Positions 7,942 to 16,600 of a stretch of 64,000 bases of DNA are shown in pieces. The first letter of the stretch is position 1; each line of letters opens with the position of its first letter. A program made the translations under genes and the position numbers. The notes below the pieces were generated by a model, which saw nothing but the letters and a program-made list of their open reading frames with translations, was not told the origin of the DNA and did not search any database. Where the stretch lies: the NCBI RefSeq assembly GCF_000177075.1, contig NZ_ADEG01000062.1:29910-93909 (forward strand). Reading direction: 5' to 3'. This DNA is from Hoylesella buccalis ATCC 35310. Lineage in GTDB: Bacteria > Bacteroidota > Bacteroidia > Bacteroidales > Bacteroidaceae.

Positions 7942-9051
7942 TTATAAAACGTACGGTATCAGCAAATCATCACCGGCCAACGACACTTTCAAGCGATACT
8001 TATCGGTGTACTCCACATGCATGAGTTGTTTGGGGGCGGTAGACTGCGGTTCGGTCAACGCCAAGGCCACATGCCCCATGGTACGGCGGAGATTGAGTTC
8101 GACACAAGGATGGATGCACAACTCCTCCCGATCCTCCATCCTCACCACCATCATGTCGATGCCAAACGGCCCCACATATTTGCCTTTGAAGAGCGAACCC
8201 ACCAGCGAGATGACATGCGCCTGAATGAAATCGAGCAATTCGAGGGGTACATACCGCGCCATCATGTCGCGCTTCACCGCCTCCGAAGCGATGACGTTAC
8301 CCGTATAAGCGCCATGAACTGTCGAGAACAGTGACAGACCAAGGTATGCCACACGGCCGTTGTCCATAGCCATGAATTCCATTCCAAAATCACAGACCTT
8401 ATTATATTGCGGTTCTATCATGATGCCACCCTGCTTCTTGATGAGGTTTCGGCACCAACCTTCAACATGGCCACTGAAATCATGATCTACATATCTCAAC
8501 CCCCTGCCGCTACTGCTCCAAGGTGCCTTCAATACAAATCGCTCGCCATCTACCATGAGCCGGTCGGCCAACTGAGCGGCATCGCCCGAGAAAAAAGTGC
8601 TGGTTCCTACGAAACGCTCGTGTGATGCTGCAAGAACAGGTAGCAAATGGGTTGCAGCGAACGTGCGACTGCTCAGTTTGCGCATAACATCTAATTGCTT
8701 GGCCGTGGGCACTGTTTGTCTAAACGTCGCGTTGGACGACACTAAATAGTGACACAAGGCCCTGTTCCACCCCCAAGGTTCGACCTTCACCGTGGAGAAA
8801 TCGATGGGAACACGGCACAAATCGGCATGCGAAATAAACAACACATCATGCACCAAACCGCCAAGACGGCGTGCCGATTCGAGTGCAGCCGACACGTCAT
8901 CTACCAGCACCATGTCACCATCGTCAGCCCACAGAGCCGGCAGATAGCCCAGGTCGGCACGCAATTCGCGTGCAGCATGCGGAGCCGTGAAAGCATCCAT
9001 GTTGGACGCCAATGCTACATCGTGATCTGGATTGAAGATATGTAATTTCAT
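7942..9051 (-). CDS. ATP-grasp-like protein of unknown function
   Basis: 369-residue soluble protein with no named family known to me. The middle and C-terminal parts look like an ATP-grasp fold: 'GERFVLKAPWSSSGRGLRYV' (about 168-187; nucleotide-binding Lys and a Ser/Gly-rich loop), 'IMIEPQYNKVCDFGMEFMA' (about 208-226; strand with a grasp-type Glu), and 'CVELNLRRTMGHVAL' (about 318-332; acidic and Asn metal ligands plus Arg). The N-terminus 'MKLHIFNPDHDVALASNM' resembles a preATP-grasp Rossmann start. ATP-grasp enzymes join a carboxylate to an amine or thiol through an acyl phosphate; the substrates here are unknown. It has its own promoter and diverges from the DUF4143-type ATPase gene. The absence of a signal peptide suggests a cytosolic protein. 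Confidence 0.72.
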   Translation of the reverse strand: MKLHIFNPDHDVALASNMDAFTAPHAARELRADLGYLPALWADDGDMVLVDDVSAALESARRLGGLVHDVLFISHADLCRVPIDFSTVKVEPWGWNRALCHYLVSSNATFRQTVPTAKQLDVMRKLSSRTFAATHLLPVLAASHERFVGTSTFFSGDAAQLADRLMVDGERFVLKAPWSSSGRGLRYVDHDFSGHVEGWCRNLIKKQGGIMIEPQYNKVCDFGMEFMAMDNGRVAYLGLSLFSTVHGAYTGNVIASEAVKRDMMARYVPLELLDFIQAHVISLVGSLFKGKYVGPFGIDMMVVRMEDREELCIHPCVELNLRRTMGHVALALTEPQSTAPKQLMHVEYTDKYRLKVSLAGDDLLIPYVL

Positions 9052-9082
9052 TGTCAGAAAGCCTCATTCTTTTAACTGGGTA

Positions 9083-9114
9083 CAAAAATAATAAAAAAAG
9101 ATGATATTTTGCAA
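9083..9114 (-). promoter_or_regulatory. Promoter for the ATP-grasp gene
   Basis: On the minus strand TTG (complement of 9112-9114) is followed after 21 bp by TATTTTTG (complement of 9083-9090), an exact TAnnTTTG. It is adjacent to the divergent ATPase promoter. Confidence 0.55.
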
Positions 9115-9121
9115 TATAGAG

Positions 9122-9152
9122 TTTGCAATTATAGAAATTAATAGTATCTTTG
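9122..9152 (+). promoter_or_regulatory. Promoter for the DUF4143-type ATPase gene
   Basis: TTTG (9122-9125), 19 bp, TATCTTTG (9145-9152): a full match to the Bacteroidota consensus, with transcription expected to start near 9158, about 29 nt before the ATG. Confidence 0.75.
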
Positions 9153-9186
9153 CAGTGACGATTATGCAATTTAAAAGGATTTAGAA

Positions 9187-10374
9187 ATGGAATCTTTCTT
9201 CCGCACTCATAAGAACCTTGTAGAGCACACCAAAGCGCCAGTTCGTCGCACCCTCATGGATGAGATTGACTGGAACGACCGCTTGATTGGCATCAAGGGA
9301 ACAAGAGGTGTGGGAAAGACCACATTCTTGTTGCAATACGCACAAGAAAATTTTGAGAGTACTGATCGCCGCTGCCTGTACATCAACATGAACAACTTCT
9401 ACTTCCAAGGCTGCGGAATAGATGATTTTGCGAAGCAATTTGTTGAGCAGGGCGGTAAGGTGCTGCTCATTGACCAGGTGTTTAAGCAGCCAAACTGGAG
9501 TGAGGAGCTAAGGCGATGCCACGACCGTTTTCCGGAATTGAAGGTGATTTTCACCGGCTCGAGCGTGATGAGGCTCAAGGAAGAGAATCCCGAACTGAAC
9601 GGTATTGTAAAAAGTTACAACCTGCGCGGGTTCTCGTTTCGCGAGTTTCTCAACCTCAAGACCAACAACCAGTTTACGCCTTACACGCTTGACGAGATAC
9701 TAACGAATCACGAACACATCATCAAGCAAATCCTGCCAAAGGCCAGTCCGGCGAAATACTTCATGGACTACATCCACCATGGCTTCTACCCGTTCTTTCT
9801 GGAGAATCGCAATTTCTCGGAGAATCTGCTGAAGACCATGAACATGATGACGGAGGTAGACATTCTGCTCATCAAGCAAATCGAACTGAAATACCTCACA
9901 AAAATCAAGAAGCTGTTCTACCTGTTGGCCACCGAAGGGCAGTGTGCGCCCAACATCAGCAATCTGGCGCACGAGATACATACCAGCCGCGCTACGGTGA
10001 TGAATTACATCAAATACCTGGCCGATGCCCGATTGATTAACATCATCTATCCCATGGGTCAAGATTTCCCGAAGAAACCCAGCAAAGTGATGATGCACAA
10101 CACCAATTTGCAATATGTGATCTATCCGAACAAGGCAGATACACAGGATTTGATGGAGACTTTCTTCGTGAACTGCATGTGGAAAGACCACGCAGTGAAC
10201 CAAGCTGGCAAAGACCGTTTCTACCTGGTTGACGGCAAACAGAAGTTCAGAATTTGCGATGCAAAGAGCGAACATAAAATACATTATAGCAGTGATACCG
10301 TCTACGCCCGATACAACACTGAGGTGGGGCAAGACAACCGCATCCCCCTATGGCTGTTTGGTTTTCTATATTGA
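9187..10374 (+). CDS. AAA-type ATPase with DUF4143-like C-terminus
   Basis: 395-residue protein of the AAA_14/DUF4143 group of single-domain P-loop ATPases common in host-associated bacteria and of unknown physiological role. Walker A is 'GTRGVGKT' (about 38-45). The Walker B strand reads 'KVLLIDQVFKQPNWSEELR' (about 91-109), with Asp-Gln (96-97) where the family usually has Asp-Glu. Sensor-type strand 'KVIFTGSSVMRLKEENPELN' follows. The region 'RGFSFREFLNLKT' and a winged-helix-like segment ('NISNLAHEIHTSRATVMNYI', about 258-277) precede the C-terminal DUF4143 part, which has a nuclease-like 'FRICDAKSEHKI' strand. Monocistronic behind a consensus promoter; nifJ follows 123 bp later in the same direction, so partial readthrough is possible. 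Confidence 0.82.
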   Translation: MESFFRTHKNLVEHTKAPVRRTLMDEIDWNDRLIGIKGTRGVGKTTFLLQYAQENFESTDRRCLYINMNNFYFQGCGIDDFAKQFVEQGGKVLLIDQVFKQPNWSEELRRCHDRFPELKVIFTGSSVMRLKEENPELNGIVKSYNLRGFSFREFLNLKTNNQFTPYTLDEILTNHEHIIKQILPKASPAKYFMDYIHHGFYPFFLENRNFSENLLKTMNMMTEVDILLIKQIELKYLTKIKKLFYLLATEGQCAPNISNLAHEIHTSRATVMNYIKYLADARLINIIYPMGQDFPKKPSKVMMHNTNLQYVIYPNKADTQDLMETFFVNCMWKDHAVNQAGKDRFYLVDGKQKFRICDAKSEHKIHYSSDTVYARYNTEVGQDNRIPLWLFGFLY

Positions 10375-10497
10375 CAAGCGACAGAGGGGCGAATCAAGAC
10401 AAGCGAACAAATAAATACAGCAACAAAAGAACAAGAATGATAGTAAAGAATTAAAAGATTCATACGAAACATTTATTCATATTTTATTTATAACAAA

Positions 10498-13400
10498 ATG
10501 GCAAAAGAAAAAAAGTTTATCACTTGTGATGGTAACGAAGCCGCAGCTCATATCAGTTACATGTTTTCTGAGGTAGCTGCCATCTACCCCATCACACCGT
10601 CTTCTCCTATGGCCGAACATGTTGATACATGGGCTGCCAAGGGACGAAAGAACCTATTTGGTCAAACGGTTACGGTACAAGAAATGCAGTCGGAAGGAGG
10701 CGCAGCCGGTGCCGTGCATGGCTCTCTTCAATCAGGCGCATTGACCACAACCTATACAGCATCGCAGGGTTTGCTGCTCATGATACCAAACATGTACAAG
10801 ATAGCTGGCGAACAGCTGCCTTGCGTTATCAACGTTTCGGCGCGTACCATTGCCACACACTCATTGTGTATCTTTGGTGACCACTCTGACGTAATGGCTT
10901 GCCGTCAAACTGGTTTCGCCATGTTCTGCGCTGGATCCGTTCAAGAGGTGATGGATTTGTCGACTGTACCTCATTTGGCTACCTTAAAGACAAGCATTCC
11001 TTTCATCAATTTCTTCGATGGTTTCCGTACTTCGCATGAGTATCAAAAAATTGAAATGATTGACGAAGAGGAAATCAAGAAATTGATTGACTATGACGAC
11101 ATCAAACGTTTCCGCGACCGCGCACTCACTCCAGAGCGTCCAGTAACTCGCGGTACGGCTGAAAACCCAGAGACATTCTTCACACATCGCGAAGCATGCA
11201 ACAAGCATTACGAGGATGTGCCAGATGTTGTGGAAGGCTATCTGAAACAAATCTCTGAGCTTACAGGTCGCGAATACCACATCTTCTCTTATTATGGAGC
11301 AGAGGATGCAGAGAACATCATCATCTTGATGGGTTCGGCTACCGAAGCCGCTCGTGAGGTGATTGACCATCAGTTGAAGGAAGGTAAGAAGGTCGGAATG
11401 ATTTCGGTACACCTCTATCGTCCATTCTCTGTAAAACACCTGTTGGCCGCAGTGCCAAAGACTGTTAAGCGTATTGCAGTGTTGGATCGCACGAAAGAGC
11501 CAGGTGCCGAAGGCGAACCGCTGTACCTTGACGTGAAGAGTGCTTTCTATGACGTAGAAAACAAGCCACTGATTGTGGGTGGACGCTATGGACTGGGTTC
11601 AGCTGACATCACGCCAAGCCACATCATCTCTGTGTTTGACAACCTGGAGATGAACGAGCCGAAGAACCACTTTACGGTTGGTATTGTTGATGACGTGACC
11701 TTTACTTCACTTCCTTTGCTTGAAGACATTCCTCTGGGAGCCGAAGGAACGTTCGAAGCTAAGTTCTTTGGACTGGGTGCTGACGGTACTGTAGGTGCCA
11801 ACAAGAACTCTGTGAAGATTATCGGTGATAATACCGATAAATATTGTCAGGCCTACTTCTCGTACGACTCGAAGAAGTCAGGAGGTTTCACCTGCTCACA
11901 TCTTCGCTTTGGCGATCAGCCCATTCACTCTACCTACAAAGTAATCACACCTAACTTTGTGGCTTGCCACGTTCAGGCATACTTGAGAATGTATGACGTG
12001 ATTCGCGGTCTGCGCAAGAATGGTACCTTCCTTTTGAACACCGTATTTGAGGGAGAAGAGTTGGCCAACTTCATTCCAAACAGACTGAAGCGCTACTTTG
12101 CTCAAAACAACATTACGGTATATTACATCAATGCAACGAAGATTGCACAAGAAATTGGTTTGGGCAACCGTACCAACACCATTCTACAGAGTGCCTTCTT
12201 CCGTATCACCGAGGTGATTCCTGTTGACCTTGCCGTTGAACAGATGAAGAAATTCATCGTGAAGTCTTATGGTAACAAGGGACAGGACATCGTTGACAAG
12301 AACTACGCAGCTGTAGAACGCGGTGTGGAGTATCAGCAATTGACGGTTGACCCAGCATGGGCAGACCTTGCAGATGAAGAAGAAGCACCAGAAGAGGATG
12401 TTCCCGCATACATCAAGGAAATCGTACGTCCTATCAATGCACAGAATGGCGATTTGCTGAAAGTATCCGATTTCGTGAAATACGATATGATTGACGGTAC
12501 CATGCTGAATGGTTCGTCTGCCTATGAGAAGCGAGGTGTTGAAGCATTCAACCCAGAGTGGACACCCGAAAACTGTATCCAGTGTAACAAATGTGCTTAC
12601 GTTTGTCCTCACGCAGCCATTCGTCCATTTGTATTGGATGAGGAAGAGGTGAAAGGCTTCAATGACAAGACCCTGGCTATGAAGGTTCCAAGACCGATGG
12701 CTGGCATGAACTTCCGCATTCAGGTAAGTGTACTCGACTGTGTAGGTTGTGGTAACTGTGCCGATGTCTGCCCTGGAAACAAACAAGGTAAGGCATTGAA
12801 GATGGTTCCATTTACACGCGATGAGAAGATGATTGAGAACTGGAACTACCTCACCAAGAATGTAAAGAGCAAACAACATCTTGTTGATATCCAGAGCAAT
12901 GTGAAGAATTCTCAATTTGCACAACCCTTGTTTGAGTTCTCGGGTGCATGTGCAGGATGTGGTGAAACACCTTATGTAAAATTGGTTTCACAATTGTTTG
13001 GCGATCGTGAAATGCTTGCCAACGCAACAGGTTGTTCATCCATTTACTCTGCATCACTGCCTTCAACACCATACACGACCAATGCAGACGGTAAGGGGCC
13101 GGCCTTTGCCAACTCATTGTTTGAAGACTTCTGCGAATTTGGTATGGGTATGGTAATGGGCAACAAGAAGATGCGTGACCGTCTTGCTGTCCTTCTCAAC
13201 CAATTGGTAGAAAAAGAAGATTCGTCTAACGAGTTGAAAGAGGCCGTTCAGAAGTGGATGGAAGCGAAAGAAGACGCTCAAGGCTCTAAGGAAGCCACAG
13301 AACAACTCAAGCCTCTTATCAAGGCAGGTGCAGAGAAAGGTTGTGACACTTGCAAAGAACTGATGACGCTGGAGCACTACCTCATCAAACGTTCACAGTG

Positions 13401-14178
13401 GATTATTGGTGGTGACGGTGCATCGTATGACATCGGTTTCGGTGGACTCGACCACGTTATCGCATCAGGTGAAGATGTTAATATCTTAGTTCTCGATACG
13501 GAAGTTTACTCGAATACGGGTGGACAGAGTTCAAAGGCAACACCACTTGGGGCCATTGCTCAATTCGCAGCCCAAGGAAAGCGCATCCGCAAAAAGGACT
13601 TAGGCTTGATGGCTACGACCTATGGGTATGTGTATGTTGCACAGATAGCAATGGGTGCCGACCAGGCTCAAACGCTGAAAGCCATTCGTGAAGCTGAGGC
13701 TTATCCCGGACCATCGCTCATCATCGCCTATTCACCCTGTATCAACCACGGCTTGAAAGCCAAGGGTGGCATGGGTAAGAGCCAGGCAGAGGAAGCTCGT
13801 GCCGTTGCTTGCGGTTACTGGCACTTGTGGAGATACAATCCTCAGCTGGCCGATGAAGGCAAGAATCCATTCATGCTCGACTCTAAAGAACCAGACTGGA
13901 GCAAGTTCCGCGATTTCTTATTGGGTGAAGTTCGCTACCTGTCTGTGAAGAAAGCATATCCTCATGAAGCCGATGAACTGTTCCAAGCTGCAGAGGATAT
14001 GGCGAAACTGCGCTATAACAGCTATGTTCGCAAATCGCAAGAGGACTGGAGTATGTCAAATGGAGAAGTAGACAAAACCGCCAATGAGGATCCTAATACA
14101 GCCGAAGCTACAGAAAAAGTGGTAGCAAGTGAGCCGAAGGAGGATTCAAAGGCCGAGCATGTTGATGCAAAATCTTAA
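10498..14178 (+). CDS. nifJ: Pyruvate:ferredoxin (flavodoxin) oxidoreductase
   Basis: 1226-residue homodimer-type PFOR that converts pyruvate and CoA to acetyl-CoA, CO2 and reduced ferredoxin in anaerobic metabolism. Domain order is complete: the pyrimidine-binding domain with 'CDGNEAAAHISYMFSEVAAI' at the N-terminus, the transketolase-C-like domain, the gamma domain, a 2[4Fe-4S] ferredoxin domain ('CIQCNKCAYVCP' near 692 and 'CVGCGNCADVCP' near 748), and the pyrophosphate-binding domain ('CAGCGETPY' near 820, 'GGDGASYDIGFGGLDHV' near 971, 'NTGGQSSKATP' near 1005). After the usual C-terminus ('SQEDWS') there is an extra charged tail of about 40 residues rich in Glu, Lys and Ala, which I do not recognise as part of the enzyme. 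A terminator hairpin follows, so it is a single-gene unit or the end of one. Confidence 0.96.
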   Translation: MAKEKKFITCDGNEAAAHISYMFSEVAAIYPITPSSPMAEHVDTWAAKGRKNLFGQTVTVQEMQSEGGAAGAVHGSLQSGALTTTYTASQGLLLMIPNMYKIAGEQLPCVINVSARTIATHSLCIFGDHSDVMACRQTGFAMFCAGSVQEVMDLSTVPHLATLKTSIPFINFFDGFRTSHEYQKIEMIDEEEIKKLIDYDDIKRFRDRALTPERPVTRGTAENPETFFTHREACNKHYEDVPDVVEGYLKQISELTGREYHIFSYYGAEDAENIIILMGSATEAAREVIDHQLKEGKKVGMISVHLYRPFSVKHLLAAVPKTVKRIAVLDRTKEPGAEGEPLYLDVKSAFYDVENKPLIVGGRYGLGSADITPSHIISVFDNLEMNEPKNHFTVGIVDDVTFTSLPLLEDIPLGAEGTFEAKFFGLGADGTVGANKNSVKIIGDNTDKYCQAYFSYDSKKSGGFTCSHLRFGDQPIHSTYKVITPNFVACHVQAYLRMYDVIRGLRKNGTFLLNTVFEGEELANFIPNRLKRYFAQNNITVYYINATKIAQEIGLGNRTNTILQSAFFRITEVIPVDLAVEQMKKFIVKSYGNKGQDIVDKNYAAVERGVEYQQLTVDPAWADLADEEEAPEEDVPAYIKEIVRPINAQNGDLLKVSDFVKYDMIDGTMLNGSSAYEKRGVEAFNPEWTPENCIQCNKCAYVCPHAAIRPFVLDEEEVKGFNDKTLAMKVPRPMAGMNFRIQVSVLDCVGCGNCADVCPGNKQGKALKMVPFTRDEKMIENWNYLTKNVKSKQHLVDIQSNVKNSQFAQPLFEFSGACAGCGETPYVKLVSQLFGDREMLANATGCSSIYSASLPSTPYTTNADGKGPAFANSLFEDFCEFGMGMVMGNKKMRDRLAVLLNQLVEKEDSSNELKEAVQKWMEAKEDAQGSKEATEQLKPLIKAGAEKGCDTCKELMTLEHYLIKRSQWIIGGDGASYDIGFGGLDHVIASGEDVNILVLDTEVYSNTGGQSSKATPLGAIAQFAAQGKRIRKKDLGLMATTYGYVYVAQIAMGADQAQTLKAIREAEAYPGPSLIIAYSPCINHGLKAKGGMGKSQAEEARAVACGYWHLWRYNPQLADEGKNPFMLDSKEPDWSKFRDFLLGEVRYLSVKKAYPHEADELFQAAEDMAKLRYNSYVRKSQEDWSMSNGEVDKTANEDPNTAEATEKVVASEPKEDSKAEHVDAKS

Positions 14179-14205
14179 GCAAGAAACATAGCTCATAATA
14201 TTTAG

Positions 14206-14245
14206 AAAAGAGGGAGTATCAGCAACATGATACCCCTCTTTTTTT
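14206..14245 (+). terminator. Intrinsic terminator after nifJ
   Basis: AAAAGAGGG-A-GTATC pairs with GATAC-CCCTCTTTT around an 8-base loop (one bulge), followed by a long T-run (from 14239). Confidence 0.8.
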
Positions 14246-14603
14246 CTTATTTTACGATGGATTGAGGGTGATTGAATTATTTTCTGGCTTTCTAAGAATA
14301 TGAATATAGGAGTGTATTCTATCCCTTGCAGCTAAACTTGGGGCGTAATACATCGCATACAGCACTAAAACCTATTTAACGAATAAGACTTCTTTGTAGA
14401 TTTAAAGCTCCTTCTGCTGATGAACCAGTTAATAGAAGTCTAACCTCCACCCTATCTGTTAACAAAATTTAAAGGCAGTAAAAAGTATTGTTGGGTGACC
14501 TTATGCTGCATTCTTTTTTTGTATCTTTGCAAACAAATAAAAACATACAAAGTCGTTTCTCTTCTGAAACGCAGAAATTTCTATCAACACTTATTATACA
14601 ACA
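14246..14603. other. Intergenic region upstream of rho
   Basis: No gene or repeat is recognisable. The only signal is TATCTTTG (14522-14529, exact -7 form) 74 bp before the rho start codon, preceded by a T-run and without a clear -33 element. The leader from about 14535 to 14603 is AC-rich. Confidence 0.4.
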
Positions 14604-14906
14604 ATGTATAGCAAAGACGAATTATCATCTAAAGATATCCAGGAATTGTCGGATATCGCTCAAAAACTGGGTGCCGAAATTGACGAAAACAATACGCCAG
14701 AAGAAATCATATATTCAATACTCGATAAACAAGCTACGTCAGAAACAGATGAAAACGCCACAGGTACCAAGCGGCGTCGTATTCGCATACCAGTACGTGA
14801 AACTGACAGAGTGTACTCGGTGAATGGGAAAGAGGGTGAGAACTTCGACCTGAAAAAGAAAAACCAGCAAGCGAGCCAACTTCTTTATTCAAAGAGGATG
14901 ACATGA
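14604..14906 (+). CDS. rho: Rho N-terminal domain fragment (rho split by frameshift)
   Basis: Encodes the N-terminal part of transcription termination factor Rho: '[20 protein letters not shown]' followed by '[12 protein letters not shown]' is the Rho_N SAP-like helix-extended-loop-helix (about residues 1-45), then a basic linker ('[11 protein letters not shown]'). The frame ends at 14906, while the remainder of Rho continues in the -1 frame from 14903, so the stop TGA overlaps an ATG (ATGA). Reading the downstream frame backward from 14903 gives sensible linker codons to about 14840, placing the shift within A5-G-A5 (14853-14863). One extra A there would fuse the two into a normal Bacteroidota Rho of about 665 residues. 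Whether this is a sequencing or assembly error, a real mutation or a functional split cannot be decided here. Confidence 0.8.
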   Translation: MYSKDELSSKDIQELSDIAQKLGAEIDENNTPEEIIYSILDKQATSETDENATGTKRRRIRIPVRETDRVYSVNGKEGENFDLKKKNQQASQLLYSKRMT

Positions 14907-16600
14907 GCAAAGATGATACTTCGACACAAGAAGAGCAGGAACTGACACCGGAAGAAGAACTTGCAGCCATTCCTAAGCATAGAGGGAGAAAGACAAAACG
15001 CGAGCTTGAACTTCTTGCAATGATTGATGCCAAGAAGGAAGAGAACCAAGAAGATACAGAAGAGCAAGAAATAGAGGCAGAAGATAACGACGATACCGAA
15101 GCATCACGCTCAAATGAAGCACATGATGAGGTGTATGAAAAAGATTCTGAGAACGCGGAAGAAGAGGCTTCAGAGGCAGATGCAGAAGGCACATCTCATA
15201 AAGACTCTGGTATGAGTAACTTACTGGAACGCTTACAAGCGAAAGTGAATGCGCACAATGAAAACGAGCAAGAACGTCGCGAGGCCATTGCAGAAGGCAT
15301 TTGGGAAGGAGATCCTGCCGATGGTACAGACTTTATCGTTGTGCAAGACTTACCCATCGTAGATCAAGGTGCGGTGCCGAGTTATGACATGTTTGACAAT
15401 CCAACCACACCCGTCATGCCTTCGGCTTCATACCAAACGCCTGTTAACACGAACGCTTCCAACCAACCAGCATACGACTTCTCAGACATTATTGAAGCAA
15501 ATGGTGTCCTGGAAATCATGCCAGATGGCTATGGATTTCTGCGTTCCAGCGATTACAATTATCTGTCTTCGCCTGACGATGTGTACGTGGCCAGCTCACA
15601 AATCAAGAAGTATGGCTTGAAGACGGGTGATGTGGTGCAATGTCATGTTCGCCCTCCGCATGACGGAGAGAAGTACTTTCCATTGACCAACATCGACAAA
15701 ATCAACGGAAGAAACCCAAATGAGATTCGTGACAGAATACAATTTGAACATCTCACTCCACTCTTCCCAGAAGAGAAATTCACACTCTGTGGCGATAAAG
15801 CAACTACCAATTTGTCAACAAGAGTGGTCGACCTCTTCTCTCCTATCGGTAAAGGTCAGCGTGCCTTGATAGTCGCTCAACCCAAAACCGGTAAGACCAT
15901 CTTGATGAAAGATATTGCCAATGCCATCGCTGCCAACCACCCCGAGGCGTATTTGATGATGCTTTTAATCGACGAACGACCTGAGGAAGTGACCGACATG
16001 GCGCGAACCGTGAATGCAGAAGTTATCGCATCCACGTTCGATGAACCGGCAGAGCGACATGTTAAGATTGCAGGAATCGTGCTTGAGAAAGCCAAACGAA
16101 TGGTTGAATGTGGGCATGATGTGGTGATATTCCTCGACTCTATTACCCGTTTGGCCCGCGCCTATAATACCGTGAGCCCTGCTTCAGGCAAGGTATTGAC
16201 CGGTGGTGTGGATGCAAATGCATTACAAAAGCCGAAACGATTCTTTGGTGCGGCCCGCAACATTGAAGGCGGTGGATCACTGACTATCATCGCTACAGCA
16301 CTGATTGATACGGGTAGTAAGATGGATGAGGTAATCTTCGAAGAGTTTAAGGGTACCGGTAACATGGAACTTCAATTAGACCGGTCACTTTCTAACAAGC
16401 GCATCTTCCCAGCTGTCAACCTGGTTGCATCGAGCACTCGTCGTGACGACTTGCTGCAAGACAAGACCACACTGGATAGAATGTGGATTCTACGCAAGTA
16501 TATTGCCGACATGAACCCAATTGAAGCAATGAACTCAATTCATGACAGAATGATAAGAACCCACAGCAATGACGAGTTCTTGATGTCAATGAACTCATGA
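14903..16600 (+). CDS. rho: Transcription termination factor Rho, RNA-binding and ATPase domains
   Basis: Hexameric RNA helicase that ends transcription at untranslated RNA. 565 residues from the ATG at 14903; the Rho_N domain lies in the preceding frame. A long acidic insert (about 1-150, Glu/Asp/Ser-rich, of the kind seen in Bacteroidota Rho) precedes the cold-shock-like primary RNA-binding domain ('[15 protein letters not shown]' near 204, '[19 protein letters not shown]'). The ATPase core has Walker A 'AQPKTGKT' (near 327), '[15 protein letters not shown]', Walker B '[17 protein letters not shown]' (near 406), Q-loop '[20 protein letters not shown]' and the R-loop. No ATPase motif is missing. 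It overlaps uvrA by 4 bases (ATGA), so the two are translationally coupled. Confidence 0.95.
   Translation: MSKDDTSTQEEQELTPEEELAAIPKHRGRKTKRELELLAMIDAKKEENQEDTEEQEIEAEDNDDTEASRSNEAHDEVYEKDSENAEEEASEADAEGTSHKDSGMSNLLERLQAKVNAHNENEQERREAIAEGIWEGDPADGTDFIVVQDLPIVDQGAVPSYDMFDNPTTPVMPSASYQTPVNTNASNQPAYDFSDIIEANGVLEIMPDGYGFLRSSDYNYLSSPDDVYVASSQIKKYGLKTGDVVQCHVRPPHDGEKYFPLTNIDKINGRNPNEIRDRIQFEHLTPLFPEEKFTLCGDKATTNLSTRVVDLFSPIGKGQRALIVAQPKTGKTILMKDIANAIAANHPEAYLMMLLIDERPEEVTDMARTVNAEVIASTFDEPAERHVKIAGIVLEKAKRMVECGHDVVIFLDSITRLARAYNTVSPASGKVLTGGVDANALQKPKRFFGAARNIEGGGSLTIIATALIDTGSKMDEVIFEEFKGTGNMELQLDRSLSNKRIFPAVNLVASSTRRDDLLQDKTTLDRMWILRKYIADMNPIEAMNSIHDRMIRTHSNDEFLMSMNS

Noticed and set aside
12184..12924. 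246-codon minus-strand frame inside nifJ
   Set aside because: Antisense shadow; Cys/His/Val-rich translation without family likeness.
14246..14520. Possible regulatory RNA between nifJ and rho
   Set aside because: No promoter-terminator pair or convincing long stem was found; I see nothing specific there.
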